From Paracoccaceae bacterium (GTDB lineage Bacteria > Pseudomonadota > Alphaproteobacteria > Rhodobacterales > Rhodobacteraceae): a stretch of DNA of 12,090 nt. Shown piece by piece: positions 1 through 7,900 of this stretch (position 1 is the first letter of the stretch; the number at the start of each line of letters is the position of its first letter). Position numbers and translations under genes: made by a program. Location of the stretch: positions 1-12,090 of the forward strand of contig SKMM01000072.1 in the NCBI GenBank assembly GCA_007121055.1, in the 5' to 3' direction. Under the pieces are notes generated by a model that saw only the letters and a program-made list of their open reading frames with translations, was not told the DNA's origin and did not search any database.

Positions 1-76
1 GGGCGGACATCTTGAGTTCATGATGGAGTTACGGTCGGATCGGCTTCCTGCGCATGAAATACATTACCTTTCAAAA

Positions 77-137
77 ACTTAGGTAAGAGAACGTTGTATC
101 CCGGTCCCGTCCCCTCCGCCATTTTTTCCACCTAAGT
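77..137. repeat. 8-bp inverted repeat flanking the tRNA 3' end
   Basis: ACTTAGGT at 77-84 is the exact reverse complement of ACCTAAGT at 130-137; the two arms sit on either side of the tRNA-like 3' end. The left arm also forms a smaller stem with TTACCT at 64-69 (pairing with AGGTAA at 81-86, 11-base loop). It could be a binding site for an integrase or excision factor, or coincidence. The 45-base spacing is wider than a typical pair of integrase core sites. Confidence 0.4.
103..127 (+). other. Probable att site: 3' end of a tRNA-Ser gene plus T tract
   Basis: The bases GTCCCGTCCCCTCCGCCA at 104-121 match the last part of a class II (serine-type) tRNA gene: the end of the T loop, the 3' strand of the T stem, a seven-base acceptor strand CCCCTCC, discriminator G and encoded CCA. 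A run of six T follows at 122-127, as in a tRNA terminator. No tRNA body precedes it: upstream of about 103 the T-loop consensus is lost and the DNA turns AT-richer. A 3'-end-only tRNA copy is the usual result of a tyrosine-integrase element inserting into a tRNA gene. The orientation puts the element to the left, beyond the window edge, and the old chromosome to the right. The tRNA identity is inferred from the G73 and the acceptor sequence; a chance match or an older decayed tRNA is possible. Confidence 0.5.
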
Positions 138-279
138 CGTTGATATTTCTGGATCGACGGCAGGCCCTTCCCCCAATTCTTCCCCCTTGCGATGGCGGAT
201 GTCCCCGGAATTGTCGGGAACACAGGCCATGCGGAAAGCCCCTGCCACAAGGTTTTTCCGCAGCCCCGCCGCACCGTGC

Positions 280-852
280 TTAACGGAAGAGATGGCGCTG
301 GATTTCGACGAAGGCCTGCCTGATGTCTGGCATGGGGCCGAGCGCGGCCTTCGCATCGCCCGTGCCGCCATAGCGGATGCGGAGGAAGTCCCCGATCTTG
401 CGCACGGACAACTCCTCGACGCCGCGGACCTCGTAGGCTTGCAGCACATAGTCGAGGAACTGGCGCATCTCTGCCTCGTAGCCCCTGAGACCGGTTGACC
501 GGGCCGCATCGGCCCGCTGTTTGCGTGCCAGCGGGGCGAGCGTGAACCGGACATAGGCCAGGACGTCGAATATGTCGCTGTTGGGGGCGTCGAACAGGCG
601 GCGCAGGTCGTCCATGCGGTCGCCGCCATAGCTCAGCTCGGCCAGGCGCTGGAGGAACCCTTCGCGGCGCTCTGGATCGCTCCAGATCGCGCGCAACTCG
701 TCTTCGGAGGCGACCAGTGCGCCCAGATCGCCGAACAGCTGGGCCATGAACTCCTGGGCGGTGATGGGACGGCCGTCGTGGGACCAGTAGGTGGTGGCGG
801 CGATGTAGCGGATCGTGCGTTCCTTGCCGTCTGCGACTGGCCGCAGTTCCGT
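280..852 (-). pseudogene. hsdR: C-terminal remnant of type I restriction R subunit (HsdR)
   Basis: About 190 residues in one minus-strand frame, ending in TAA at 280-282, read as the C-terminal domain found in EcoEI-type R subunits (EcoEI_R_C). It begins near DGKERTIRYIAATTYWS, then GRPITAQEFMAQLFGDL, ELRAIWSDPERREGFLQRLAELSYG, DSDIFDVLAYVRFTLAPL-like text and a final segment on predicted alpha helices ending IQRHLFR. In a complete R subunit this domain follows an N-terminal PD-(D/E)XK nuclease and two SF2 helicase domains. None of these is present here, and the protein would normally be several hundred residues longer. The frame stays open further upstream to 1227, but beyond about 852 it has the His/Arg/Gly/Pro-rich look of an antisense frame. 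No hsdM or hsdS lies nearby. I read this as a dead fragment left by deletion or recombination; it cannot restrict DNA alone. Confidence 0.85.
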
Positions 853-855
853 TAG

Positions 856-1252
856 GAGCCGGCCGATCCCGAGCCGCCGATCCAGCGCGGGTTTAACCCC
901 AAGGTCGAGCGGACTCGGGCGAATGCCGAAGGGCTGATCGCGGTGGATTTCGAGATCGAGGACCCGAATGGCGCCCGTGCTGCCCGGCTGGCCTTCGACC
1001 AACTGGCGGACCCTTCGCCCGCGGTGCGCTTCCGCCCCGGCGCCGCCCGTGGAGTGTTGTTCCATGGGCTGGCAGAGGGCGTCAAAGAAATCAGCACGCC
1101 GATCGGGAAAGATCCCTCGAAAACCGAAACCTTCGCCAACCACGGCGGCTGGCAGGTGGTGATCCACGGCACCCACCTGTCGGGCACCGTGCTTCACCAC
1201 GAGGGCAACGGGCCAGACGGCTGGCAATGGGGCAAGCTGCCTCGCCTCGATG
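856..1252 (+). pseudogene. Unrecognised coding-like relic, truncated at both ends
   Basis: Frame 1 on the plus strand is open from just after a TAG at 853-855 and has G/C-rich third codon positions and a protein-like composition (segments such as NPKVERTRANAEGLIAVDFE, GVLFHGLAEGVKEIS, GGWQVVIHGTHLSG). The overlapping minus-strand frames are rich in His, Arg, Pro and Ser, as antisense shadows are. The first ATG-type start in the frame (GTG at 940-942) is internal to the good stretch, so the true N-terminus appears to be lost at the junction with the hsdR fragment. Near 1240-1250 coding quality seems to pass to frame 2, where 1250-1345 reads sensibly (MARQLGQIVLRWQAGSDLL), suggesting a frameshift. 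I do not recognise the family and give no function. It is most likely a decayed piece of accessory DNA. Confidence 0.4.
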
Positions 1253-1498
1253 GCGCGTCAGCTGGGGCAGATCGTCCTGCGGTGGCAGGCGGGCTCGGAC
1301 TTGCTTATGCCGCCCAACGAACTGCTGGGATCCGTATCGGGAATCCATCACGGTCCGAGGTCCGCAGGAATGCCCGCCCACAGGAGGTCGCCCGTGGTGC
1401 GCTGCCTGTCACGATCACGCCACCGTGCAATTTTGCGGTTGTTGCCGCGGCGGGTCGGTTGCAGCGTAAAGGTGCGCGCTGCGAGGGATGAGCGGGAC

Positions 1499-2644
1499 AT
1501 GCAGACCAATCGACGCCTGTTCGGGCTCGGGATTGTAGCCCTTGGTCTGGCGGCCTGTGCGCCGTCCGGGCCGGGACGGATGGGGGGGCGCACGCCGGCG
1601 GGTCTGCCGGACGATCTGCGCCCCGCGCCGAACGCGTCCTATGACGCGTGGCTGGCGGCGTTCCGGGGGCGGGCTGCGGGGCAGGGGATCTCGCAATCCA
1701 CGCTGACGGCGGCCTTCCGGAGCACCGGATACCTGCCCGGCGTGGTCACACGGGACCGCAGCCAGACCGAATTTACCCGCACGCTCGAGGACTACCTGGC
1801 GATCACCGTCTCCGAGGAACGGGTCCGGCGGGGGCGCGCGGCGCTGGCCCAGCACCGCCGGACGCTTGCCGCCATCGAGGACCGTTTCGGCGTCGAGCCC
1901 GAGATCGTCACGGCGATCTGGGGGATCGAGAGCTTCTACGGGGACCGGCGGGGGGAGATCCCGGTGATCTCGGCGACCTCGACACTGGCCTTCGACGGCC
2001 GGCGCGGGCGGTTCTTCGAGCAGCAGCTGGTGGCCGCTCTGCGGATCCTGCAGAACGGCGACGTGACGCCTGCGCGCATGGTCGGCAGCTGGGCCGGCGC
2101 CATGGGCCACACCCAGTTCATCCCGACCTCATATCTGCAGTTCGCCGTGGATTTCACCGGCAATGGCCGGCGCGACATCTGGTCGGACGACCCGACGGAC
2201 GCGCTCGCCTCGGCGGCGTCCTACCTGCAGCGCAACGGGTGGCGGCGCGGTCTGCGCTGGGGTGGTGAGGTCGGCGCCGGGGCGCCGTCCGGCCCGGTGA
2301 TCCAGCCGCAGCCGGGCGGGCCGCGCTTCGCCACCACCCACAACTTCGGCGTGATCAAGCGCTACAACAACTCGGATGCCTATGCGATCGCGGTGGGCCA
2401 CCTGGCCGACCGGATCGGCGGCGCCGGGCCGCTGCGGGGCAGTTTTCCGCCCGATGCCAACGGGCTGACGCGCGCCGACCGGATCGCCCTGCAGGAGCGC
2501 CTCACGGCGCGGGGGTTCGACACCCAGGGCGCGGACGGGGTGATCGGCCGCAACACCGAGGCCGCGATCCGGGCCTATCAGACGAGCCGGGGCCTGCCGG
2601 TGACCGGAACACCGTCGCCGGAGCTGCTGCGCAGCCTGCTGTGA
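1499..2644 (+). CDS. MltB-family lytic murein transglycosylase (lipoprotein)
   Basis: A 381-residue protein that should cleave the MurNAc-GlcNAc bond of peptidoglycan, forming 1,6-anhydro ends, in the periplasm. Residues 1-20 form a lipoprotein signal with lipobox LAAC (Cys20), so it should be anchored in a membrane. The SLT_2/MltB catalytic domain covers about 45-310, with the active-site glutamate in WGIESFYGD (Glu144) and the family motifs GSWAGAMGHTQFIPTSY (196-212) and FTGNGRRDIWSDDPTDALAS (219-238). A peptidoglycan-binding domain of the PF01471 type fills 323-381 (LTARGFDTQGADGVIG, TEAAIRAYQ). The ATG at 1499 was chosen because it begins the signal peptide and has GAGGGA about ten bases upstream; the frame is open 83 codons further back, but that part is not signal-like. 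It stands alone and converges on the MBL gene. Family clear, exact paralogue not. Confidence 0.95.
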   Translation: MQTNRRLFGLGIVALGLAACAPSGPGRMGGRTPAGLPDDLRPAPNASYDAWLAAFRGRAAGQGISQSTLTAAFRSTGYLPGVVTRDRSQTEFTRTLEDYLAITVSEERVRRGRAALAQHRRTLAAIEDRFGVEPEIVTAIWGIESFYGDRRGEIPVISATSTLAFDGRRGRFFEQQLVAALRILQNGDVTPARMVGSWAGAMGHTQFIPTSYLQFAVDFTGNGRRDIWSDDPTDALASAASYLQRNGWRRGLRWGGEVGAGAPSGPVIQPQPGGPRFATTHNFGVIKRYNNSDAYAIAVGHLADRIGGAGPLRGSFPPDANGLTRADRIALQERLTARGFDTQGADGVIGRNTEAAIRAYQTSRGLPVTGTPSPELLRSLL

Positions 2645-2646
2645 CC

Positions 2647-2692
2647 GGGGGCGGCCCCCGCCATCCGGCCAGGCGTGGCAGGGGCCGCCCCC
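2647..2692. terminator. GC-rich hairpin between convergent genes
   Basis: GGGGGCGGCCCC (2647-2658) pairs exactly with GGGGCCGCCCCC (2681-2692) across a 22-base loop, starting two bases after the transglycosylase stop codon. The strong 12-bp stem fits a terminator for the plus-strand gene and possibly for the convergent minus-strand gene ending at 2817. There is no T tract on either side, so it may stop polymerase weakly or need Rho. Confidence 0.5.
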
Positions 2693-2816
2693 CGCCGGCC
2701 GTCGCGGTCGACGTGCCCGGCCAGAAGTCCGCGCTGGGGGTCTCGGCCCTGCGATCGCTGCGACCGGCGGCTTCCCCGGAATATGGCCCGCGCCAGCCGC
2801 AGCCTTCCGCAGGGGA

Positions 2817-3689
2817 TCAGCGGTCCGCCCGCACGAACAGCGCGTCGGTCCCCGGCGCCGAGGTCGCACGCACCAGCCTGCGCCCGGACAGGTCCAGCAG
2901 ATGCGCCAGCACGTTGCGCTCGGCCGCCGGGATCAGCCCCGGCGCGAGCCCTGCATAGACCCGCTCGGTCAGCGCCCGGATCGGCTGCGGCTCGGGCCCC
3001 AGCGCCGCGAGGATCTGCGCCTCCCGCCCGCGCCTGTGGGCGATCAGCTCGGCCAGCCGCGCCGCGGGGTCCTCCACCGGCGCGCCGTGCCCGGGATAGA
3101 ACACCCGCGCGCGCAGCCCCGCCAGCCGCTCCAGCGAGGCCATGTAGGCCGCCATGTCCCCGTCAGGCGGCGAGACCACCGAGGTCGCCCAACCCATCAC
3201 ATGGTCGCCCGAAAACACCGCCGCGCCCCACCGCAGGCATAGATGGTTGCCCATGTGCCCCGGCGTCCAGATCGCCTGCAGCCGCCAGTCGCCCCCCTCC
3301 AGCACCGCCCCGTCCGCAAGCCGCAGGTCGGGGGCGAAGCCTGTGTCCACCCCCTCGCCGCCGCCGAGGTCGCCCAGGCCCGCCCAGGCCGGGTTGCGCC
3401 CCGCCGCCGCATCGCCGAAGGCCGCCACAGGCGCCCCCCAGCGCGCGCCCAGCACCCGCGCCAGCGGCGAGTGATCCCGGTGCGCATGGGTCACGACGAC
3501 ATGCCCGATCCGCTCGCCCGACCCGAGGGCCGCCTCGAGTGCTGCCAGATGCGCCGGGTCGTCGGGCCCCGGGTCGATCACCGCGACCGTTCCCGTCCCG
3601 AGGATATAGCTGTTGGTCCCCGGCCCGGTCAGCGGCCCCGGATTGGGCGCCAGTACCCGCCGCAGCCCGGGCGCCAGCCGCTCAGCCAC
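2817..3689 (-). CDS. MBL-fold metallo-hydrolase (LACTB2-like)
   Basis: About 290 residues with the metallo-beta-lactamase fold. The metal-binding motif THAHRDH is at 66-72 (His67, His69, Asp71, His72), followed by GHMGNH (His144), SGDH (Asp161) and YPGHG (His200), so a two-zinc site looks complete. The N-terminal LAPGLRRVLAPNPGPLT plus GTNSYILG and the C-terminal helical segment from about 215 (REAQILAAL, then AAERNVLAHLLDL) resemble the LACTB2/RNase Z-like hydrolase branch rather than true beta-lactamases; substrate unknown. Start: I prefer the GTG at 3689, which overlaps the upstream gene's TGA by eight bases and places LAPGLRR close to the N-terminus. ATGs at 3713 (a GGAGG lies just upstream, but inside codons of the other gene) and 3728 are alternatives. 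It is translationally coupled to the sulfotransferase-like gene. Confidence 0.92.
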   Translation of the reverse strand: MAERLAPGLRRVLAPNPGPLTGPGTNSYILGTGTVAVIDPGPDDPAHLAALEAALGSGERIGHVVVTHAHRDHSPLARVLGARWGAPVAAFGDAAAGRNPAWAGLGDLGGGEGVDTGFAPDLRLADGAVLEGGDWRLQAIWTPGHMGNHLCLRWGAAVFSGDHVMGWATSVVSPPDGDMAAYMASLERLAGLRARVFYPGHGAPVEDPAARLAELIAHRRGREAQILAALGPEPQPIRALTERVYAGLAPGLIPAAERNVLAHLLDLSGRRLVRATSAPGTDALFVRADR

Positions 3690-4254
3690 CGCGCAGCCGC
3701 TCCCACAGCGCATAGTCCTCCACGGCATGGGCGCGGTGCCGCGCCACCGTTTCGGGGTCGACGTCGAGCGGCCGCTCCCGCGACACGTTCACCCTTGGCA
3801 GCGTGATTTCGCAATCCAGCCGGTCCTCGAGGAAGGCCACGAAGCGGTCGATGTCCTCATAGGCAAAGATGCGGTCCACCGCCCTGTCGGGATGGCCGAG
3901 GAACCGCCCCTGGCTGCCCACATCGGCATGCGCGGGCGGCGGGTCGGCGAGATGGTCGCGCACGAAACGGTCGAAGTCGACCTCCTCCACCGCGTCTTCC
4001 TCCTGCGAGCGGTACCAGCTTCCCAGCCAGTCCAGCGGCTCGCGCATCAGCGCCACCGCGGTGAACTCCGCCCCCGCGGCCGACGCCAGATAAGGCGCCA
4101 GATACCGCCGGTACTGCCGCGCATCGGTGTGCCGGGCCGCCCTCGGCCGGAGCAGGGAAAAGCTCGCCAACCCCTCCAGCGCCGTCTCGATCGCCGTCGA
4201 GCCGGTCTTGGGCGTGGCCAGAAACACCAGCCGCTGGTCCCAGAACACCATCAT
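3682..4254 (-). CDS. Sulfotransferase-like P-loop protein
   Basis: A 190-residue protein whose N-terminus has the 5'-phosphosulfate-binding loop of PAPS-dependent sulfotransferases (ATPKTGSTAIE, loop at 15-20), followed by REPLDWLGSWYR at 71-82, which matches the 3'-phosphate-binding segment with its conserved Arg. That makes it a compact member of the sulfotransferase superfamily; the acceptor is unknown. Proteins of this type in Rhodobacterales genomes are, as I recall, often labelled gamma-glutamyl kinase; nothing here supports that label, since no amino-acid kinase motifs are visible. The start ATG-ATG at 4254/4251 is preceded by GGGGGA about eight bases upstream. It is the first gene of a two-gene minus-strand unit with the MBL hydrolase and diverges from recA. 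Family reasonably sure, function open. Confidence 0.85.
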   Translation of the reverse strand: MMVFWDQRLVFLATPKTGSTAIETALEGLASFSLLRPRAARHTDARQYRRYLAPYLASAAGAEFTAVALMREPLDWLGSWYRSQEEDAVEEVDFDRFVRDHLADPPPAHADVGSQGRFLGHPDRAVDRIFAYEDIDRFVAFLEDRLDCEITLPRVNVSRERPLDVDPETVARHRAHAVEDYALWERLRGG

Positions 4255-4267
4255 CCGCCAGATCCCC

Positions 4268-4300
4268 CGCCGGCCCGCATACTGCGGGGTCCGGCCGGCG
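4268..4300. repeat. Nested inverted repeat in the divergent promoter region
   Basis: CGCCGGCC (4268-4275) pairs with GGCCGGCG (4293-4300), and inside it CGCA (4276-4279) pairs with TGCG (4283-4286). It lies just upstream of the sulfotransferase-like start, between two divergent genes, so it would fall in that gene's 5' leader or act as an operator. Function unknown. Confidence 0.35.
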
Positions 4301-4359
4301 TAAACCTGGCCTTAAGGATTTTGGTAAAATGCTCCAAATGCGGTTAAGCCTGTTGCAAT

Positions 4360-4374
4360 GTTCCTGTTTTGATC
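4360..4374 (+). promoter_or_regulatory. LexA (SOS) box of recA
   Basis: GTTC (4360-4363), seven bases, GATC (4371-4374). This is the form of the LexA recognition site known for Rhodobacter sphaeroides recA (GTTC-N7-GATC), a variant of the alphaproteobacterial GTTC-N7-GTTC box. It lies 88 bases before the recA start codon in an AT-richer stretch, the right place for DNA-damage control. A possible -35 (TTGCAA, 4353-4358) overlaps its left edge, but I see no convincing -10. Confidence 0.8.
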
Positions 4375-4423
4375 ACATGGTGACTCGAACGGGGCATGAA
4401 CATGCGTGGCCCCCCGCCCGATT

Positions 4424-4439
4424 GCCGCGGCTTCGCGGC
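4424..4439 (+). promoter_or_regulatory. Hairpin in the recA leader
   Basis: GCCGCG (4424-4429), loop GCTT, CGCGGC (4434-4439): a six-base GC stem ending about seven bases before the AAGGA ribosome-binding site at 4447-4451. In the mRNA this compact stem could affect ribosome loading on recA; no function is proven. Confidence 0.35.
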
Positions 4440-4462
4440 TGTGCAACAAGGACCCGACGCCC

Positions 4463-5539
<1,077 letters not shown>

Positions 5540-5544
5540 TCCGG

Positions 5545-5618
5545 CTGCCCGCCGGGCAGGCAGCGGGCGTCCCGGGGCCAGCCGGCGGGGCAGGGGGGCT
5601 TTTCCCCCTGCGCCCCGC
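5545..5618 (+). terminator. recA terminator region (two hairpins)
   Basis: The first hairpin, six bases after the recA stop, is CTGCCC (5545-5550), loop GCC, GGGCAG (5554-5559). The second and stronger one pairs GCGGGG-CAGGGGG (5585-5597) with CCCCCTG-CG-CCCCGC (5604-5618) around loop GCTTTT, with a two-base bulge. No T tract follows. Together they should separate recA from the next gene. Confidence 0.6.
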
Positions 5619-5653
5619 GGGCTAGGTTTGGGAATGCACCAGCGGACCGGACC

Positions 5654-6430
5654 ATGACACGCCCCATCGTCGGCATCATCGGCAACAGCCACCTGATCAA
5701 CGACCAGTACCCCGCCCATGCCTGCGGCCGGATGAACTCCGAAGCGGTGGCCGAGGTCGCGGGCTGCCTGCCGCTGATGATCCCCGCCGACCCCCGCCTC
5801 GCCCCGGTCGAGGAGTTGCTTGAGGTGTGCGCGGGTTTCCTGCTGACCGGCGGGCGCCCCAACGTCCACCCCGAGGAATACGGCGAGGCCGCCACCGAGG
5901 CCCACGGGGCCTTCGACCGCTCCCGCGATGCCGTGGTCCTGCCCCTCGTGCGCGCCTGCGTGGAGCGCGGCCAGCCCTTCCTCGGCGTCTGCCGCGGCTT
6001 TCAGGAAGTGAACGTTGCCATGGGCGGCACGCTCTACCCCGAGATCCGCGACCTGCCGGGCCGCATGAACCACCGCATGCCCCCTGACGGCAGCCTCGAA
6101 GAAAAATTCGCCCTCCGCCACCCGGTCCGCTTCACCCCCGGCGGCGCCTTTCACCGCCTGCTGGGCGCCGAGGAGGTGATGACCAACACCCTCCACGGCC
6201 AGGGCATCAAGACCCCCGGCAACCGCATCCGCATCGAAGGCCACGCCCCCGACGGCACACCCGAAGCCCTCGTGGTCGAAGGCGCCCCCGGCTTCACCCT
6301 CTCGGTGCAGTGGCACCCCGAATGGAACGCCACCGCCGATCCGGTCTCCCGCCCCCTGTTCGAAGCCTTCGGCGCCGCCGTCCATGCCTGGTCCGAAGGC
6401 CGACACCTCCGTCCCGCCCGCAGCGCCTGA
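5654..6430 (+). CDS. Class I glutamine amidotransferase-like hydrolase (peptidase C26)
   Basis: A 258-residue protein of the peptidase C26 / gamma-glutamyl-GABA hydrolase (PuuD-like) family, which cleaves gamma-glutamyl amide bonds with a Cys-His-Glu triad. The nucleophile is in the elbow FLGVCRGFQEVNVAMGG (Cys113), and the His/Glu pair is in VQWHPEWN (His221, Glu223). LLTGGRPNVHPEEYG (63-77) is the family's glycine-rich segment near the oxyanion site. Normal length for the family, no signal peptide, so cytoplasmic. The start ATG at 5654 has only a weak Shine-Dalgarno (GGACCGGA). No puu or GABA genes are nearby: it sits between recA and the convergent trpB. Physiological substrate is not deducible; the label PuuD would be a guess. 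Confidence 0.93.
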   Translation: MTRPIVGIIGNSHLINDQYPAHACGRMNSEAVAEVAGCLPLMIPADPRLAPVEELLEVCAGFLLTGGRPNVHPEEYGEAATEAHGAFDRSRDAVVLPLVRACVERGQPFLGVCRGFQEVNVAMGGTLYPEIRDLPGRMNHRMPPDGSLEEKFALRHPVRFTPGGAFHRLLGAEEVMTNTLHGQGIKTPGNRIRIEGHAPDGTPEALVVEGAPGFTLSVQWHPEWNATADPVSRPLFEAFGAAVHAWSEGRHLRPARSA

Positions 6431-6439
6431 CGCATCCCC

Positions 6440-6451
6440 GCGTCGCGACGC
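6440..6451. repeat. Perfect 12-base palindrome
   Basis: GCGTCGCGACGC is an exact palindrome ten bases after the stop of the C26 amidotransferase gene. It could be part of a terminator for that gene, but no spacer loop or T tract is present. Apart from this and the trpB terminator, 6431-6613 holds nothing I can name. Confidence 0.35.
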
Positions 6452-6613
6452 AGCGCCGGGTGACGCCATGTTGCCGAGACAGTGTGTGCCGGGGCCAGGG
6501 CATCGAAGCCCGCCCGAACGCAAACCCGGCACCTCCCCCCGGGGGCACAGTTAAGAGGGCAAGGCTGAGCCCAAAGCCCGTGTTCAAGTGCATCGGCGGC
6601 AGTGCCGAGCGCC

Positions 6614-6656
6614 GCGCGCCTCAGGCGCGCCGCCGCCAAGGGGGCTCGATGCCCCC
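6614..6656 (-). terminator. Tandem hairpins downstream of trpB
   Basis: Two stems lie just beyond the trpB stop on the minus strand: GGGGGC-TCGAT-GCCCCC (6640-6656) and GCGCGCC-TCA-GGCGCGC (6614-6630). Both are strong GC hairpins with short loops, placed to end transcription of the ihfB-to-trpB group and perhaps of the convergent plus-strand gene. No good T run. Confidence 0.6.
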
Positions 6657-6672
6657 GCCGGCGGCGCCCCCC

Positions 6673-7899
6673 TCAGCCGGAGATGTCGACGCCGAGGGCG
6701 CGCGCAACGGTGAAGATGTCCTTGTCGCCCCGCCCGCACATGTTCATCACGATCAAATGGTCGCGCGGCAGCTCCGGAGCCATCTTCATCACCTGCGCCA
6801 GCGCATGGCTCGGCTCCAGCGCCGGGATGATTCCCTCCAGCGCGCAGCACAGCTTGAACGCCTCCAGCGCCTCGGCGTCCGTGATCGCCACATAGCGCGC
6901 CCGCCCGGTCTCGTGCAGCCAGGCATGCTCCGGCCCGATCCCCGGATAATCCAGCCCCGCCGAGATCGAGAACCCCTCCAGGATCTGCCCGTCCCCGTCC
7001 TGCAACAGATACGTCCGGTTGCCATGCAGCACCCCCGGCCGTCCGCCGGTGAGGGAGGCGCAATGCTCCATCCGGTCATCCACGCCCTTGCCCCCGGCCT
7101 CGACTCCCACGATGGCCACCTCCGGGTCATCCAGGAACGGATGGAACAGCCCCATGGCGTTCGACCCCCCCCCGATCGCCGCCACCAGCGTGTCCGGCAG
7201 CCGTCCCTCGGCCGCCATCATCTGCGCCCGCGTCTCCTTGCCGATGATCGACTGGAAATCCCGCACCATGGCCGGATAGGGATGCGGCCCCGCCACCGTC
7301 CCGATGCAGTAGAACGTGTCGCGCACATTGGTCACCCAGTCGCGCAGCGCGTCGTTCATCGCGTCCTTCAGCGTCCCGCGGCCGGAGGTCACCGGCACCA
7401 CCTCAGCCCCCAGCAGCTTCATTCGGAACACGTTGGGCGCCTGCCGCTCCACGTCATGGGCGCCCATGTAGACCACGCATTTCAGCCCGAACTTGGCGCA
7501 GACGGTGGCCGTCGCCACCCCATGCTGCCCCGCCCCGGTCTCGGCGATGATCCGCGACTTGCCCATGCGGCGCGCCAGCAGGATCTGCCCGAGCACGTTG
7601 TTGATCTTGTGGGCGCCGGTGTGGTTGAGCTCGTCGCGCTTCATGTAGACCTTGGCACCGCCAAGATGCTCGGTCAGCCGCTCGGCGAAATAGAGCGGGC
7701 TGGGGCGGCCGACGTAATGGGTCCAGAGATCGTCCATCTCGGCCCAGAAGCTGTCGTCGGTCTTGGCGCGCTCGTACTCGGCCTCCAGCTGCAGGATCAG
7801 CGGCATCAGCGTCTCGCTGACAAAGCGGCCGCCGAAGATGCCGAAACGCCCCTGGTCGTCGGGGCCGGAGCGGAAGGAATTGGGAAGATCGTCGGGCAT
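6673..7899 (-). CDS. trpB: Tryptophan synthase beta subunit
   Basis: A 408-residue TrpB, which joins indole and L-serine to tryptophan with pyridoxal phosphate, in an alpha2-beta2 complex with TrpA. The PLP lysine is in HTGAHKINN (Lys98); ETGAGQHG at 120-127 carries the catalytic glutamate, AIGGGSNAMG (241-250) binds the PLP phosphate, and LEGIIPALEPSHA (354-366) and MNMCGRGDKD near the C-terminus are conserved. The N-terminal FGIFGGRFVSETLMPLI is typical of the TrpB1 form. The ATG at 7899 starts one base after the TGA of the small upstream gene (TGA-C-ATG), with AGGGA about eight bases before it, so translation is probably coupled. It is the last gene of the ihfB-lapA-trpF group. trpA, often next to trpB in other bacteria, is not downstream here. 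Confidence 0.98.
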   Translation of the reverse strand: MPDDLPNSFRSGPDDQGRFGIFGGRFVSETLMPLILQLEAEYERAKTDDSFWAEMDDLWTHYVGRPSPLYFAERLTEHLGGAKVYMKRDELNHTGAHKINNVLGQILLARRMGKSRIIAETGAGQHGVATATVCAKFGLKCVVYMGAHDVERQAPNVFRMKLLGAEVVPVTSGRGTLKDAMNDALRDWVTNVRDTFYCIGTVAGPHPYPAMVRDFQSIIGKETRAQMMAAEGRLPDTLVAAIGGGSNAMGLFHPFLDDPEVAIVGVEAGGKGVDDRMEHCASLTGGRPGVLHGNRTYLLQDGDGQILEGFSISAGLDYPGIGPEHAWLHETGRARYVAITDAEALEAFKLCCALEGIIPALEPSHALAQVMKMAPELPRDHLIVMNMCGRGDKDIFTVARALGVDISG

Positions 7900-7900
7900 G

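Noticed and set aside
2..82. Open frame from the left edge to TAG at 80-82, possibly the end of an island gene
   Set aside because: Only about 26 codons, no recognisable motif, and such an open stretch is common by chance.
187..498. 103-codon plus-strand open frame
   Set aside because: It lies antisense to the recognisable hsdR domain; its composition is that of a shadow frame.
853..1227. Upstream extension of the hsdR frame as one 315-residue protein
   Set aside because: The extension is His/Arg/Gly/Pro-rich and unlike any R subunit; the plus-strand frame fits coding better there.
1253..1498. Promoter for the transglycosylase gene
   Set aside because: No convincing -35/-10 pair; several TTGC motifs lack a matching -10. 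I see only the ribosome-binding site near 1485.
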